The notes under the pieces were generated by a model that had not been told where the DNA came from, made no database searches, and saw nothing but the letters and a program-made list of their open reading frames with translations. Below, one piece after another: positions 1-12,100 of a stretch of 64,000 bases of DNA. Source of the stretch: Colocasia esculenta (taxonomy: Eukaryota > Streptophyta > Magnoliopsida > Alismatales > Araceae); assembly GCA_014218235.1 (NCBI GenBank), contig CM024753.1:9830049-9894048 (forward strand), read 5' to 3'. The translations under genes were made by a program, and so were the position numbers. Positions within the stretch are counted from its first letter, which is position 1; every line of letters starts with the position of its first letter.

Positions 1-711
1 GGCAGTCCAATGGCGGGGAGCCTTCTGCCCAGGCCCCTTTTATCTCCAGAGGCGATGGCCAGTGGCCCAGTAGAGACGGGGAAAGACGAGCCAACGAAAG
101 GGAAGCAGTGGGTCAGCACAAGGGGGATTTCCAGTACTTGAGACAAGCTCGCCAGTCGACGTGCAGGGCTTCGGGGAGCTTCTCCCAGGGATTCTGGGGC
201 GCCAGGCTGCCAAGAACTCCACGTCTATGGCAGAGTGCCTGAACAGTCGCTCCTGCCCCTAGTGCTCGTGGCGGAGAAGTCTTCTTCGGTGGCAACGGCG
301 GTGGACCTTGGCAGACCACCTCTGGAGGATCTCGCGGTGCAGGCCCAGTCGGTTCTTATAGTGCTGCCTCGCAGTGATGATGCCAAGAGAGCTACGAGGG
401 ATAGGATTACCTAAGGGGATAGTGATGATGAGATGCCCAGGCAAGATGGCGACGGCAGCTCAGAAAAGGCCTGGCTGCGGGCGAACTGTGAAGGCCCTCC
501 TCAAGGAAGTGGAAATTATGTACACTGAGAGGGCTAGGGAGGTGGCAAGGAAGGTTGGCATATCTTTCTTGCCAGCAGAGGACTTGAATGAGTGTTCTCC
601 AAAATCCATAAGCGATGGGGTACCAGTATTCGGGCGGGAGAGAGGTCATTGCTGAGAGAGGGGGAAGGTGAATGTGGAAGAGGGGGATGAGAGGGGGGCC
701 AGATTTTCCGA
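1..711 (+). pseudogene. Probable 3' part of LINE ORF1 and ORF1-ORF2 spacer
   Basis: This stretch lies directly upstream of the LINE ORF2 start at 712. Frame 1 is open from base 1 to a stop at about 141, and a further open patch runs at about 250-415. A GC-rich, Ala/Pro/Ser-rich conceptual product is broken by stops and frameshifts. I do not see a clean zinc knuckle, so the ORF1 assignment rests mainly on position: plant L1-type LINEs carry ORF1 just before the endonuclease/RT frame. The left end of the element is outside the window. Confidence 0.45.
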
Positions 712-875
712 ATGAGAATCCTCTCTTGGAATATAAGGGGGTTAGATGGGGTGGAGAAGAGGAGGGCGGTGAGGGAGCTAATTTGAAGGTGGATGTCTTA
801 TGTATGCAGGGCACAAAGTGGGACGGGGATGGGAGTGTCATTATGAGGGAGATCAAAGGGCTTAGATTGTCCAAG

Positions 876-887
876 GGGGTTGCCTCG
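876..887. repeat. Left target-site duplication of the nested retrocopy
   Basis: The 12-bp sequence GGGGTTGCCTCG is repeated exactly at 1341-1352, directly after the poly(A) run of the insert. Confidence 0.85.
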
Positions 888-1340
888 TTGTGAAACTGCT
901 AGGCTCATTGGTGTCTCTGATGCGGGCGTGGATAAAGGCTTGAAGTCTATCCTACGATTGATCAACCGTAGGTGGCTAGTGGACATTGCTAGGAAAGTGA
1001 AAACTGATGTGGCCAACAAAAAAGTAATTTTGCAGCAGACTGAAGAATAGGTGGTAGGTGGTGCGAGGAGAGTTAGCGGTAGGCCGATTGTTCTTTCATA
1101 GGGTTTTTGAAGATGTATGTTCAGGGTGGGGCTGTGTGTTTTTGGGGCTGTTGGGTGTGCTTGGTGGAGGACTTAGTGAGTAGGGGTTTTGTTCTCTCTT
1201 TCTCTTTGCTCCTATGGCAGGCTTTGCTTTGCCGCCTTTTGTTTTGGGGAGTTTTTTTAGAGCTCTCCCACATTGTCATGTATACTTTCTTTTCTCTTTT
1301 ATAATACCAGGGTACTATCCCCTTTTCCAAGAAAAAAAAA
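888..1340 (+). mobile_element. Retrocopied mRNA 3' end nested in the LINE, with 12-bp target duplication
   Basis: A 453-bp insert is flanked by the direct repeat GGGGTTGCCTCG at 876-887 and 1341-1352 and ends in nine A residues (1332-1340). The LINE endonuclease frame is continuous when the insert is left out. Inside, one frame is open from the left border (889) for 53 codons to TAG at 1048-1050. It is rich in Lys/Arg and Val and ends VILQQTEE. It is followed by about 280 bp of pyrimidine-rich, 3' UTR-like sequence. This is the structure of a 5'-truncated processed retrocopy made by LINE machinery. I do not recognise the parent gene. A short non-autonomous retroposon remains an alternative. 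Confidence 0.75.
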
Positions 1341-4300
1341 GGGGTTGCCTCGCCTGTAGTGGGGAGTTCGGGGGGTATCATCATTTTGTGGAACATGTTT
1401 GAGGTGGATGATGTTCAATGTGATAGGGTGATTAGAAGGTGAGTAGGTGGGCTACCTCGATTCACTTCAAGAGAGTCGAAATGGTTTTTCTTGAGACTTT
1501 AGTGGAGCTTATGGCCCCCAAACTAGGGAGGATAAGAGACAGTTATGGGAAGATTTATCTCAGCTTCACCATTCCTCTAGGAGACTGTGGTGTTTGGGCA
1601 GGGACTTTAATGCAGTGACCCATCCGTCGGAGAGGACTAGGACTTCTCCTGCTGATGGGTGTAGGGAGGACTTCTCGGCCTTCATCTAGGAGGCAAAGAT
1701 GGTGGATGTCGATATGTCTGGCAGCTTCTTTACTTGGTCCAACTTTAGAGCAAAGGCTGCTTGCTTGAGATTGGACAGATTTCTATTCTCCATCGACTAG
1801 AAGGACCACTTTCTACATGTGCAGGGGTTCCCATTGCCTAGAGTGGTCTCGGAGCACAGGCCTTTTATCTTGAAGACTAGTCATGGGCATGATACGAGGC
1901 ACTATTTCAGGCTAGAGTTGTTCTAGATGCTAGAGGATGACTTTATGGATGTGGTCTTGGGGGCTTGAAATGTTGTGGATGCAGCTCCTTCAGCTATGGA
2001 TACTCTTAGGAGGAGGCTGAGAGACATTGCTCATACCTTGAGAAATGGGGTGCAGCAAAAACATTCTTGGGGAGAGAGGCGAAGAACAAGATTTTGCAAC
2101 ACATTGATGGGCTGGATAGCTTGGAGGAGGCAGGCTTACTAAATGAGGAGCATAGAGTTGTTTGAGCTTCTCTGAAGGAGCAATAGAAGGACATTCTTTG
2201 TAAGAGGAATGTCATTGGAAACAGAGTTCCAGAGACAGATGGATTAAAAAAGGTGACAGAAATACGACATACTTTCAGTGTATTGCATCTGGTAGAAGAA
2301 GAGTGAACTCCATCTCATGCATTCAGGTGGGAGACACTACATTCGCTAAGGACGAGGAGATTAGAGAACAAGCGAGAGAATTCTATTCCAGACTTTTCAG
2401 AGGGGGGCTTTTGCAAGTCGACTGCAAATGAGGATCTCCTACCTCGGTTTCCACTGGGGTCAGCGGGGTTTGAGACCGGATTAGTTCTGAGGAGGAGGTA
2501 TACCAACTGTTCTTTCACTTGTTGGGGATAACGCCCCGAGGGTGGATGGCTTCCCTTTGGCCTTTTTCCAGAAATGTTGGCATATTGTCAAAGGTTCCAA
2601 GAGGGGAAAGCACAGTTGGGAGGCATCAACAAGACGTACAATGTTCTCATCCCTAAGAAGAAGGAGGTGAAGGAGTTTACAGAGTTCCAGTCTATTAGTC
2701 TTTTGAATGGTACCAACAAGATTATCTCCAAGGTGTTGGCAACAGGCAAATTTTAGTTATGGATCAGCTGGTTAATCAGTTCTAGGGAGCTTTTATCAGA
2801 GGGAGACATATTCTGGACAATTTGTTAGTGGCCCATGAATGTTTGTTCGCATTGAAGCAGCATAGGGAAAATGGTTTTGTCCTGAAGCTAGTCTTTGAGA
2901 AGGCTTATGACAAGGTTAACTGGCATAGTCTACTGCATGTCCTAGAAACAATCAGTTTTGGTGAGAGGTGGATTAGGTAGATGAAGAATTGTATTTCCTT
3001 GGCTATTTTTGTTGTTCTCATTAATGGGAAGTCATTCCATAGTGGTCGAGGTCTCGGGCAGAGTGATCCTCTATCACCCCTTCTTTTTGTATTGGTTGCT
3101 AGTGTATTGAGTAAGGCATGGTTGAGGGTAGAGGCAGTGGGTCTTATTTCAAGTCTCCAAGGTGCTAAAAGTGGCTCTTCTATCTCACACTTGCAGTATG
3201 CTGATGATATCATGTTGTTCTTGACTGAGGGGGAGCAAATGCCCCTCATGGTGAGATTCTTATTGGAGTTGTTGGAGAAGGTCACAGGGTTGAAAGTTAA
3301 TTTCAACAAGAGTCTCCTGGTTGCAGTGAATCTTGAGGATAGAAGTTTGTGGAGGGAAGCCTCTGTGTTGGGGTGTAGGATTGGCAGCTTCCCTATCTCT
3401 TATTTGGGACTCACTCTTTCTCCTTCTGCTCTCAAAGCTTCTAACTAGTGGCCCCTTATGCACATATTCGAGACTAGGTTGTCAGGTTGGAAGGCTAGAA
3501 CTTTATCTCATGGGGGCAGACTTGTGCTATATAGCTCTATCTTAGATAGTCTACAAACATACTTTTTCTCTATATTCAGGATTCCTAAACAAGTGGCCAA
3601 CATGCATGAGGTTGTTCGTTGCAGGTTCTTCTGGCATGGTAGCAGGAACAATTGTAGAGGTTGGCATGTTGCATGGGGAAGGGTTACCGAGCGTAGAGTT
3701 CAAAGAGGCTTGAGTTTAAAGAATGGACTTCAACCTCGCCCTGTTGTGTAAGTGGTTGTAGAGATTAGGGAGGGAAAGGATGGCTTGTTCATCAAGCAGA
3801 GGTACTTTAGGAGATCTAGAGTCTGGACCTTCTTCCTTCTCCGTGGGCCAACACATCTCCGCTCTGGCAGGATAGATCTTTGTGCAGGGATGTTCTTGTT
3901 GTTGGTGCCAGGATCCAGTTGGGGAATGGAGATTAGGCTCTTTTTTGGAAGGACAAGTGGTGCGAAGATCTTTCCTTCAAAGCGCTGCTTCCCAATCTCT
4001 TATGTGTGGTCGTAGATCAACTCGTCTCAGTTTGCTAGGTCATTGATCCTTCTCTACCCGGCAGAGTGAGGTCGCCGCTCTTCAGGTGGGATCTTACGCA
4101 GTCTGAGACACTTTAGCTCCAAGACTTACCCTCCTGCTTGTCTACAATCCACCTATCGGACAGTCAGGATGGGTGGATGTGGTGATGGGAGAAGGTGGTC
4201 GCTTCTCGATCAGATCAGCTTATTGTACAAGTTCATATGGAGGGGTGCGGCATGGCCTTCATGATTAGGTTTGGAAGCCTAGAAGCCTTTGAAGGTGAAA

Positions 4301-4789
4301 GTCCTGCTTCGGAGAATCACCATTAGGAGACTTCCCACGCAAGATAGGCTGCATCGATTTTTGACAGACATTCAGACCACTTGCGCCCTTTATAGGGAGG
4401 AGGATGAGTCGCTAGATCATATTTTGTTGGGTGTTCCTATTCTCATAGAGTCTGAACGGAGGTGGCTGTGAGGACCCACTGCATTATCGGCCATCATTTT
4501 GAGGTCCAGCAGTTGATTCAACAATGGGACAGGCAATGGTCTACCACCAGTGATAGCACAATTTGGTGCCCCATTCTTCATGCTACTTTATGGATGGTTT
4601 GGGAGGAGAGGAACAATCAAATATTTTTTAGAATTGCTTGGGATGCAAAGGCCTTTTTGTGAGGTTTTGTAATAAAGTTACGAAATGGGAGTCAATTTCT
4701 TGTAATGAGAACCATTCGAACTCTACACTTTTTTTGTTGGGGGGGGATAGAGATCGCCATTCCATCTTGGTGTGGCTTGTGATATATAA

Positions 4790-5490
4790 GTGTCGCCTAG
4801 GTGACAAGCATGGCCAACCGCCAAGGCGCGTGGTCGCCTAGGTGAGCAGCCCTATAAGACTAAAGTTGCATGATTCATGAACCTTAGCCACCCCTGATGT
4901 GTTTCTTATTGTTGGATGTCTTAATTATACATGTTTAGTCATTCTATATCTCTCTCTCAATTTATTATTTGTCTAGCAACATTTCAGGCTAAATAAATCT
5001 TGTTGACGCTTGACACATATATGCTCAGATTCCAATTGATTGCCTTATTACTATTAATCATTAACATTTTTTATTTCTTCTATTATATGACCTTCTTACA
5101 CACCCATATGTGCTAAATATTTGTGGATAGTACTTTTATATTTTTTTTGAAAGTGGATACACAATTGTATTAAAAGAAAAATAATGTACAAGTGTAGACA
5201 GTATGTTCCAAAAAGCAATCTCCCTCCCTATACAAAAGACAACCACATGGAGAGCGTGTGGAAACAACTAATTCCCCAACAAAGCAAAAAAGTTGGGAAG
5301 CAGTGGAATCCTAACAAAGCAATAAGTACTTTTATATGAATAAGTAGAGAATGTCAATGGTATAAAATATAGATTTCTGGGTACTTTGTTACATAAACTA
5401 GGTTTACCTAGGCACCTAGCCTTGTGCCTAAACAGTAAGACGGTGGGACACCACCTTAGTCGCCTTAACAACCATGGATACCATATCATT
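4790..5490. mobile_element. hAT-like DNA element remnant (right part)
   Basis: Both edges carry CGCCTAGG/CCTAGGC-rich subterminal sequence (4795-4845 and 5398-5470). The right edge reads into CGCCTTAACAACCATGG, which resembles the ends of the well-bounded hAT element at 13491-14517. No matching left terminus is present, which fits the LINE having inserted into this element so that the left end lies outside the window. A LINE tail is nested at 5142-5324. Apart from this the interval is AT-rich and has no coding sequence. Confidence 0.35.
5142..5324 (-). mobile_element. 5'-truncated LINE 3' tail with 13-bp target duplication
   Basis: The minus strand reads the same 3' terminal sequence type as the larger minus-strand LINE at 24821-26123: it runs through a tract ending TATCCACTTTC and then an A-rich tail, which appears as a T run at 5141-5148 on the plus strand. 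The insert is flanked by the perfect direct repeat AGTACTTTTATAT at 5129-5141 and 5325-5337. Only about 180 bp of the element was copied. Confidence 0.85.
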
Positions 5491-5574
5491 ACTATTACAT
5501 CATCAAAGAATCACACTAGGACTTGAAAAACCTAGTTCTATAGCGAGAGATAAAATCTGAACAGAAACTGAAGA

Positions 5575-5937
5575 TCATCATCAAAGTCTTATCCCATTAT
5601 TTAGGGTTGGCTACATGAATCCTATTCCACCAAAAATTTCTATCACGTGTTATATTCATGTTTAAATGCAAGAAGCCAATGTCGTTTCTAATAACATCGA
5701 CATCTCATTTTAGGTCTTTCCCGAACTCTTTTACTAACATCCACTAAGATTTGGCCACGTCTTTTAATAGGCTCCGAGTTAGGACAATGGTGCACGTGTT
5801 CAAACCACCTGAGTCTATTGAGCACGTGCACTATCACCCTAACTCGGCGCCAGTTAAAAGATGTGACCAAATCTTAGTGAATGTTAGTAAAAAAAGCTAG
5901 GGGAAGGCCTAAAATGAGATGGCGCGATGTTATTAGG
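5575..5937 (-). mobile_element. RTE-type LINE 3' fragment arranged as an inverted pair
   Basis: The minus-strand frame at 5688-5870 contains RLRWFEHV and a basic GxxPKMRxR-like block, matching the C-terminus of plant RTE-clade LINEs. The adjoining 5575-5685 matches the family's usual 3' end (TTATCCCATTATTTAGGGTTGG on the plus strand). A second copy of the same block lies at about 5845-5937 in the opposite orientation, so 5688-5777 and 5845-5937 form inverted arms of about 90 bp. Stops make it non-coding. Confidence 0.7.
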
Positions 5938-6075
5938 ATGGACAAACAGAAACTAAAGATGGGAAGTGGAAAATAAGAGTCATAAGCAATCTAAAATGGA
6001 AAGAACAGTCATGAGCAGTCTAAAATGGAAAGAACAAACATGTTAACTAGAAAATATGCATGCATATATCATTAC

Positions 6076-6197
6076 CTAATAATATGAGGTAATGATGAAG
6101 AAGGGACATCATCATATGTGTAAGAGTCATAAGGAGATCTCTCTCCAGCTCCAACTTCCTGAGCAGACATGCTGAATATCACTTGATACAAAGCTTT
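6076..6197 (-). CDS. EMF2: EMF2 exon with SAQE...DVPxSSLPHIIR; last exon in the window
   Basis: It encodes YQVIFSMSAQEVGAGERSPY and DSYTYDDVPSSSLPHII, ending in phase 2 at a GTAATG donor. The family continues with L(R)xGNVxFNY and then the zinc finger. No such exon is found between here and base 1, so the next intron exceeds 6 kb and is occupied by the LINE and hAT remnants. Confidence 0.95.
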
Positions 6198-9100
6198 CTA
6201 CAGCACACAAAAATATGTATATCAAAACCTGAACTACTCTTCTGAAAAAAACAACAATAGAAAGAATGCTCACCGTTGCTCCAAAGTTCTGTGGTACTTG
6301 GAAAGTTAAACAGCCGTTGATATCCAGAAAGGTAGGCTGCAAAGATAAGATGATGATGAAACACAAGACACTTTTATTTATTAGAAAAATGATTAAGTTG
6401 ATTGCCCTCACTAAATTTCCAAGAATAAGAAAAAGATTCAAAAAATTAAGGAAAAAGGAAAAAAAAATATCCAACAAAAAATTGCATAAAATCTTGAAAA
6501 GTCGCATGTATCAGACTGCACTAAGAATGCCAAACAAAAAAAAAGAATATCAATTATCATCATCCATAAGCCACTTTGAGCACAAGGCCCTGCGAATCTT
6601 CAAGAGTTCATCCAAACACCAGAAGGGTACTTCTGATATTCGACTAGAGAAGTGTTCACATTGATGGGACATGACTCTGCTACTTGATCAGAAAACAAGC
6701 AGCAACACAAAACAACATGAAAGTAAGTAAAATCTCATCTACAGCATCAGGATTGAATTGTCTTTATGCTAGCACTACAGAGATGTCATTCAAAAATAAA
6801 ATGAATATTTATATCTTGCAAATGTTGCTCATTAGGTCTTTAACTAATTTCTCACACAAAAAGCTTAGTATTGAACTCAATCCTCTTTGCATATGACCCA
6901 AAAATTTCAATATCCATTAACTTCAATCCCGATACACCTGCAGCTCTCTCCAGAATTCTAATAATACAACCCCACCACAGGCTCTCTACTATAGTAAGGG
7001 ACATATGCGATAACATGGTCTGGACTAGCGATTTACTATAAAGAACAAGGCGACAATTTTACAACTAAGCCGATTCAAAAGTTCTTGGTTTCATGCACTA
7101 AGTATTAAATGGTTTGTCATGGCGGGGCGAATCGGCCCGATTCCCCCGAATCGGAGCGGATCAGGGGCGGGCCGAGTTGTGATCCGCATGGATCCGCCCC
7201 TGGCCGCGAATCGAGTGGATCCGATGCGATCCGATCCGATTCGCAGATCCGATCCCTGATTCGCCCCGATTCGTCTGATACCTCTTCAGGCAGGGTTGTC
7301 ACTTGTCAGGAGTCAGAGCTCAGGATCCTCTTCAGGCAGGGTTGTCAGGATCCCTTATTTACCTGAATATCATTTAAGTAAATGTTATAATTTGTTGTTT
7401 CATTACTTAAGATATTACATGTAAATAAGGAAGTACCCCCCATTTGAATCCAATAAAAATATCAAAAAAATCATCTCTTACCAATAAAAAGTCAACTCTC
7501 CCACGAAGAAGAAAATCGCGATTTCGATGATTTTAGCGAAATGCTAACTTTTTATTTTCTCATAATTTGGTCTATCTAAAAATTTGATAATTCAAATAAA
7601 CCATATGGAACACTAAAAATTCAAAGTCCGGTAAAAAAAGTCAAACGTGCATGTGACTTCTCCAAGAGAGCCGCTCTCCTACTGACAGCACTTAGTCTGA
7701 TCGGGACATCTTAGGATTTGGTCAAACTTAAGCTATCATCACCTAAACTCATGAGATTTTTCACTTTCTAATTGAAAAGAAACTAGAAAGTGACAATTCT
7801 CATGAGTTTGAGTGATGATAGTTTAGGTTTGACCAAATCTTAAGAGGTCTCAAACAGACTAAGTACTGTCAGTAGGAGAGCGGCTCCCTTGGAGAAGTCA
7901 CATGCACATTTGACTTTTTTTACCGGACTTTGGATTTTTAGTGTTCCATATGGTTTATTTGAATTATCAAATTTTTAGATAGAACAAATTATGAGAGATT
8001 AAAAAGTTAACATTTCGCTAAAATCATCGAAATCGCGATTTTCTTCTTCGGTGGGAGAGTTGACTTTTTATTGGTAAGAGATATGATTTTTTTGATATTT
8101 TTATTGGATTCAAATGGGGGGTACTTCCTTATTTACATGTAATATCTTAAGTAAATGAAACAATAAATTATAACATTTACTTAAATGATATTCAGGTAAA
8201 TAAGAGGATCCTGACAACCCTGCCTGACACACATACATAAATATAATATATATAATAATCATATGCGAATCGACCCGATTCGCCACGAATCAGCGCACCA
8301 GCAAACCATGGTATTAATTGCATAGTAAGTATATTTTGGGGACACTTGTCCTCTTAAGGGGAGCAGAAAAATGAAACATGATTATGTCTATCACTGCCAT
8401 TCTAGACTGCACGTAGGGACATTATTTGAAGACAGCCACTTTCGGAAAAGAGAAATGCTTGCTGCTGGTGGGTAGCACCAGCCACATGCCCGCCCGCATG
8501 AGTCTGTGGGCGGGTGCTACCCATCCATGCAGGGTGGGTACCTAGCATTTCTCTTTGGAAAATGTTAAAACAAATTTTGAATAATGAAGGCAGCAAATGC
8601 AAGTAACAAGTCCATTGGCAACTTGAATATGCCATATATAGTCCAAGTCAAATACCTCCAAAACGCTGGAATGCAGGTCAACAGTTGAAAGCATCTCAAC
8701 TCTCTGCCCCAACCTCAATGTTTCATACTTCTCAGGTGTCGAAAGAAGTGACTCTAAAGGTAGCTTTCCCCAAATACAACTTCCTTCCAGTTTAGCTAAA
8801 ACAATAAAGCAATGAAAATAAGAAATGCATCTAAAAGGATTGTGAATAATAGGATGTAAGGTTGATAGACTTAGTTCTGCAGCTAATTTATAAAAAACAA
8901 TAACAGCAGTACAATGAAAAGTAGGTGAGTTCTCAAGAGTTCTGCAGTTAATTTCTAAGAATCAATAACAGCAGTCCAATGAAAAGTAGCAAGTTCTCCA
9001 GATCAGCAAAAGCAAAAAAATCTCCAGTATCAATCCATAACAATGCAAACAAAACCAGATCTTTTAAGAGTCCCTCGAAGGACATAGCTACAAAGGATGT

Positions 9101-12100
9101 GAATGAATGAGGTTACAGATCATACAAAAGTACTCTACTTCCACAGGTTGTTGACACGGGGAAAATTTCCTCACCCAATTTCGGGTGTTTCGTTCGTTTC
9201 ATTTTATTTGGTGGCTCATGCATTCATTCATTTATTTCACATGTTTTGATTTTTGTGTTGCGGGGCGTGCCAGCCTGTCTAGCAGACAGAAGAAAAAGTC
9301 CGCGCAATGCGGAAGAGGATTTTGGTGTCCGTGGAACGGACGGGTAAGGTGTCCGTGTGGAACGGACGGGTGCGCCGTTTTTTATCTGAACTCCTTGAGT
9401 CTCATGTCTATTCTCATCAGGCGATTAGGGTAGCATGTGCTTGACCTCTGTCTCCATCGACCGGAATCGATGTTACATTTACATCGAGTTAAAACTCTCG
9501 GTATTATTAACACCGATTTCAATCCGAATACCATTCATAGTAAAGGACGAGAAAATACGCATGCTTTTTAGAAAATCCTAATTATGACATGTTTTTCCTT
9601 TCTTTTGATTATTTGAGATGCATTTGCTTTGAGTATTCATTTTTGAAATGACTGTCTTTTGGAGTCCAAAGTGTAATTTTGAGAGGGGAACGGGTATATA
9701 CCGTAGACCTATTTGAGGTCTTTTCTTTTTGCAAAAAGTTGATTAGAAACTTTTATTGGGAAAATCATGAGGATTGTTATTGTAAACGGATATATACCCG
9801 TGGATATTGATTCTGAACTTGGGGGTATTTATAACCCGAAGTAACACTTCCGTATTAGAAGGATTACTGTGTCAATTTTATATGAGGTTCTTTACAGTGC
9901 CCTTTTTGAGCAAAGTCCGAATTTGAGGTAGAGTTTCTTTTCTCCTCATTTCTCACTCTTGCGGGTATGATTTCCGGAGATCATATGAATGTATCTCCAT
10001 GGAGGTTCTTGTCAGATTGTGATTCCTGTCCGAAGTCCATTTCCACGGGCATAGTTCTCATGGAGGTGCATACGTGCCCCCATTTGGAGTACCTGAGCAC
10101 AGTTCCGTCTTATTCCTTTTTCTTTGGATGTGTGTATATTATCACAACCTTCCTGTATGTGTGGATATGTTCCAACGAGCCTTCTGCTTAGGCAGAGTGT
10201 CCTCATGGGGATATGTTCATATGAATATGTGCTTATACCCATGTATCCTTGGGAGAATCTTTGCCCGGAGGGGACCTACCCTGAAAGAGTATACGTGTAT
10301 GAACACAAATTTGCAATTTATGAATATATTCTCGAGCGGTATCTCCGTTTGAGCAGAGTATCCGGTAAAAGGCACCTCCGTTTGAACGGAATCCCTTTTT
10401 GAGAAGTATATACATATGAATGCTAATTTATGGTTATACAAATATATCTTCGGGCAGAATATCCACTTGGAAGGAATTTCCCCTAAGACACATATACATA
10501 TAAATATAAGTTTGCAATTTATGTATATATTCTTGACGGTGTCTCTGTTTAAGCAGAGTGTCCGGTGAAAGGTACCTCCGTTTGAACGGAATCCCTTTTG
10601 AGAAACCTATACACAATAAGGCATACTTATGATTATATAGATATGTTCTTGGGCGGAGTCTCTATTTGGGCAGAGTTTCCACTAAGAAACACATGTATAT
10701 AAGCACGAAGTTTGTGATTATACGGATATGAATTTAGAGGGAGTTTTTGCCCGGGCAGGATTCCCCCTAAGAGACATACGCGTATGGACACAAATTTGCG
10801 AATTTATGGATATATTCCTAGGGGGAGTCTCCATTTGGGCAGAGTTTCCCCTAAGGAACATATACATAAGAACGTAAATTTGTGAATATACGAATATGTC
10901 CTTGGGCAGAACCTCCGCTTGGACAGAGTTTCCTCTAAGAAACATATACATATAACACGAGTTTGTATTTATATGGATACGTCCCCTGAGAGAGGTTTTT
11001 GCCTGAGCGAGCTTCCTTAAGGAACATATTTGTATAATTACAAATTTGCGATCTTTATATATGTGTTCTTGGACGGAATCTCCACTTGGGCAGAGTTCGT
11101 CTTAAGAAACATATATATGAGAACACAAATTTGTGAATATACGAATATGTCCTTGAGCAGAACCTCCGCTTGGGCAGAGTCTCCTCAAGAAAACATATAC
11201 ATATAAGCACAAAATCCACCATCCCAGAGACTTGCTCGATGGGCGGGAAGAACATGGGTATTTAAATACCATGTGTCCATAGAGACTTGCTCGATATGGA
11301 CGGTATTTAAACCCCGGGAATATCACCCCACAGAGACTTGCTCGATGTGGGGGATGGGGATTAAGAAGGAATGTTGATGACGATTCGCGCCGACGACTCT
11401 CCTCTCCGCGCCTGGTCTATCGGGCTAAAGAAGGGGATTTGTACCTTCGCACACCAAGGGGGAATTGGAGAAGGAGAATGAGAAGAGGATGAACAAATGC
11501 TCTATTCTATTTCTTTCTGATTTTGTTTGACAGGGCTTCGCCGGAAGTATCGAAGACCCCCTTTCTTCATGGAATAGGGGGGGTATTTATAGGGGTTTCA
11601 ACCCCTTACATCGCATGGGAGGGAGAGGAGAGAGCCCCTCCCCCACCGATGGAGACCTCGGATGAGGTCACCATCGGTTGAGGCCACCATCGGTTGGCAC
11701 CCCTCAACCGATGGTGACCTCATCATGAGGTCACCAGACCCCCTTCTTCATGGAATAGGGGGGGTATTATAGGGGTTTCAACCCCTTACATCGCATGGGA
11801 GGGAGAGGAGAGCCCCTCCCCCAACCGATGGTGACCTCGGATGAGGTCACCATCGGTTGACACTCTCAAACCGATGGTGACCTCATCTTGAGGTCACCAT
11901 CGGTTAGGAAGATGAGGTCACCATCGGTTGGGGTCTTCCTAACCGATGGTGATTCACCATCGGTTAGGGGGAGAACCCTTTAACCGATGGTGACATCATA
12001 GGGATGTCACCATCGGTTAAGGGCTCCCCTAACCGATGGTGACATCATGTGATGTCACCATCGGTTAGGGGTCTCCTAACCGATGGAGAGAGAGGGGGAG

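Larger units (their letters stand above)
712..4790 (+). pseudogene. L1-type LINE ORF2 (endonuclease-reverse transcriptase), decayed
   Basis: This is a non-LTR retrotransposon polyprotein, which would nick target DNA and reverse-transcribe its own RNA in place. It opens at 712 with MRILSWNIRG, the usual start of the plant LINE apurinic-type endonuclease. The endonuclease continues with a GxDFNAV-like motif near 1600 and an S(D/E)HRP motif near 1850. RT blocks follow: LIPKKK...F.SISLLN near 2640-2710, AYDKVNW near 2905, GLGQSDPLSPLLF near 3050 and the catalytic YADD at 3197-3208. A C-terminal zf-RVT-like region (LPTQDRLHRF...SLDH) sits near 4320-4430. Many stops and frameshifts make it inactive. 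No poly(A) marks the 3' end, so the right limit is approximate. The insert at 888-1340 interrupts the endonuclease. The element lies in the EMF2 region, antisense to it. Confidence 0.9.

Noticed and set aside
1..6075. Remaining EMF2 exons left of 6076
   Set aside because: No stretch on the minus strand encodes the expected GNVxFNY, zinc-finger or VEF blocks; the interval is filled by LINE, hAT and RTE sequence.
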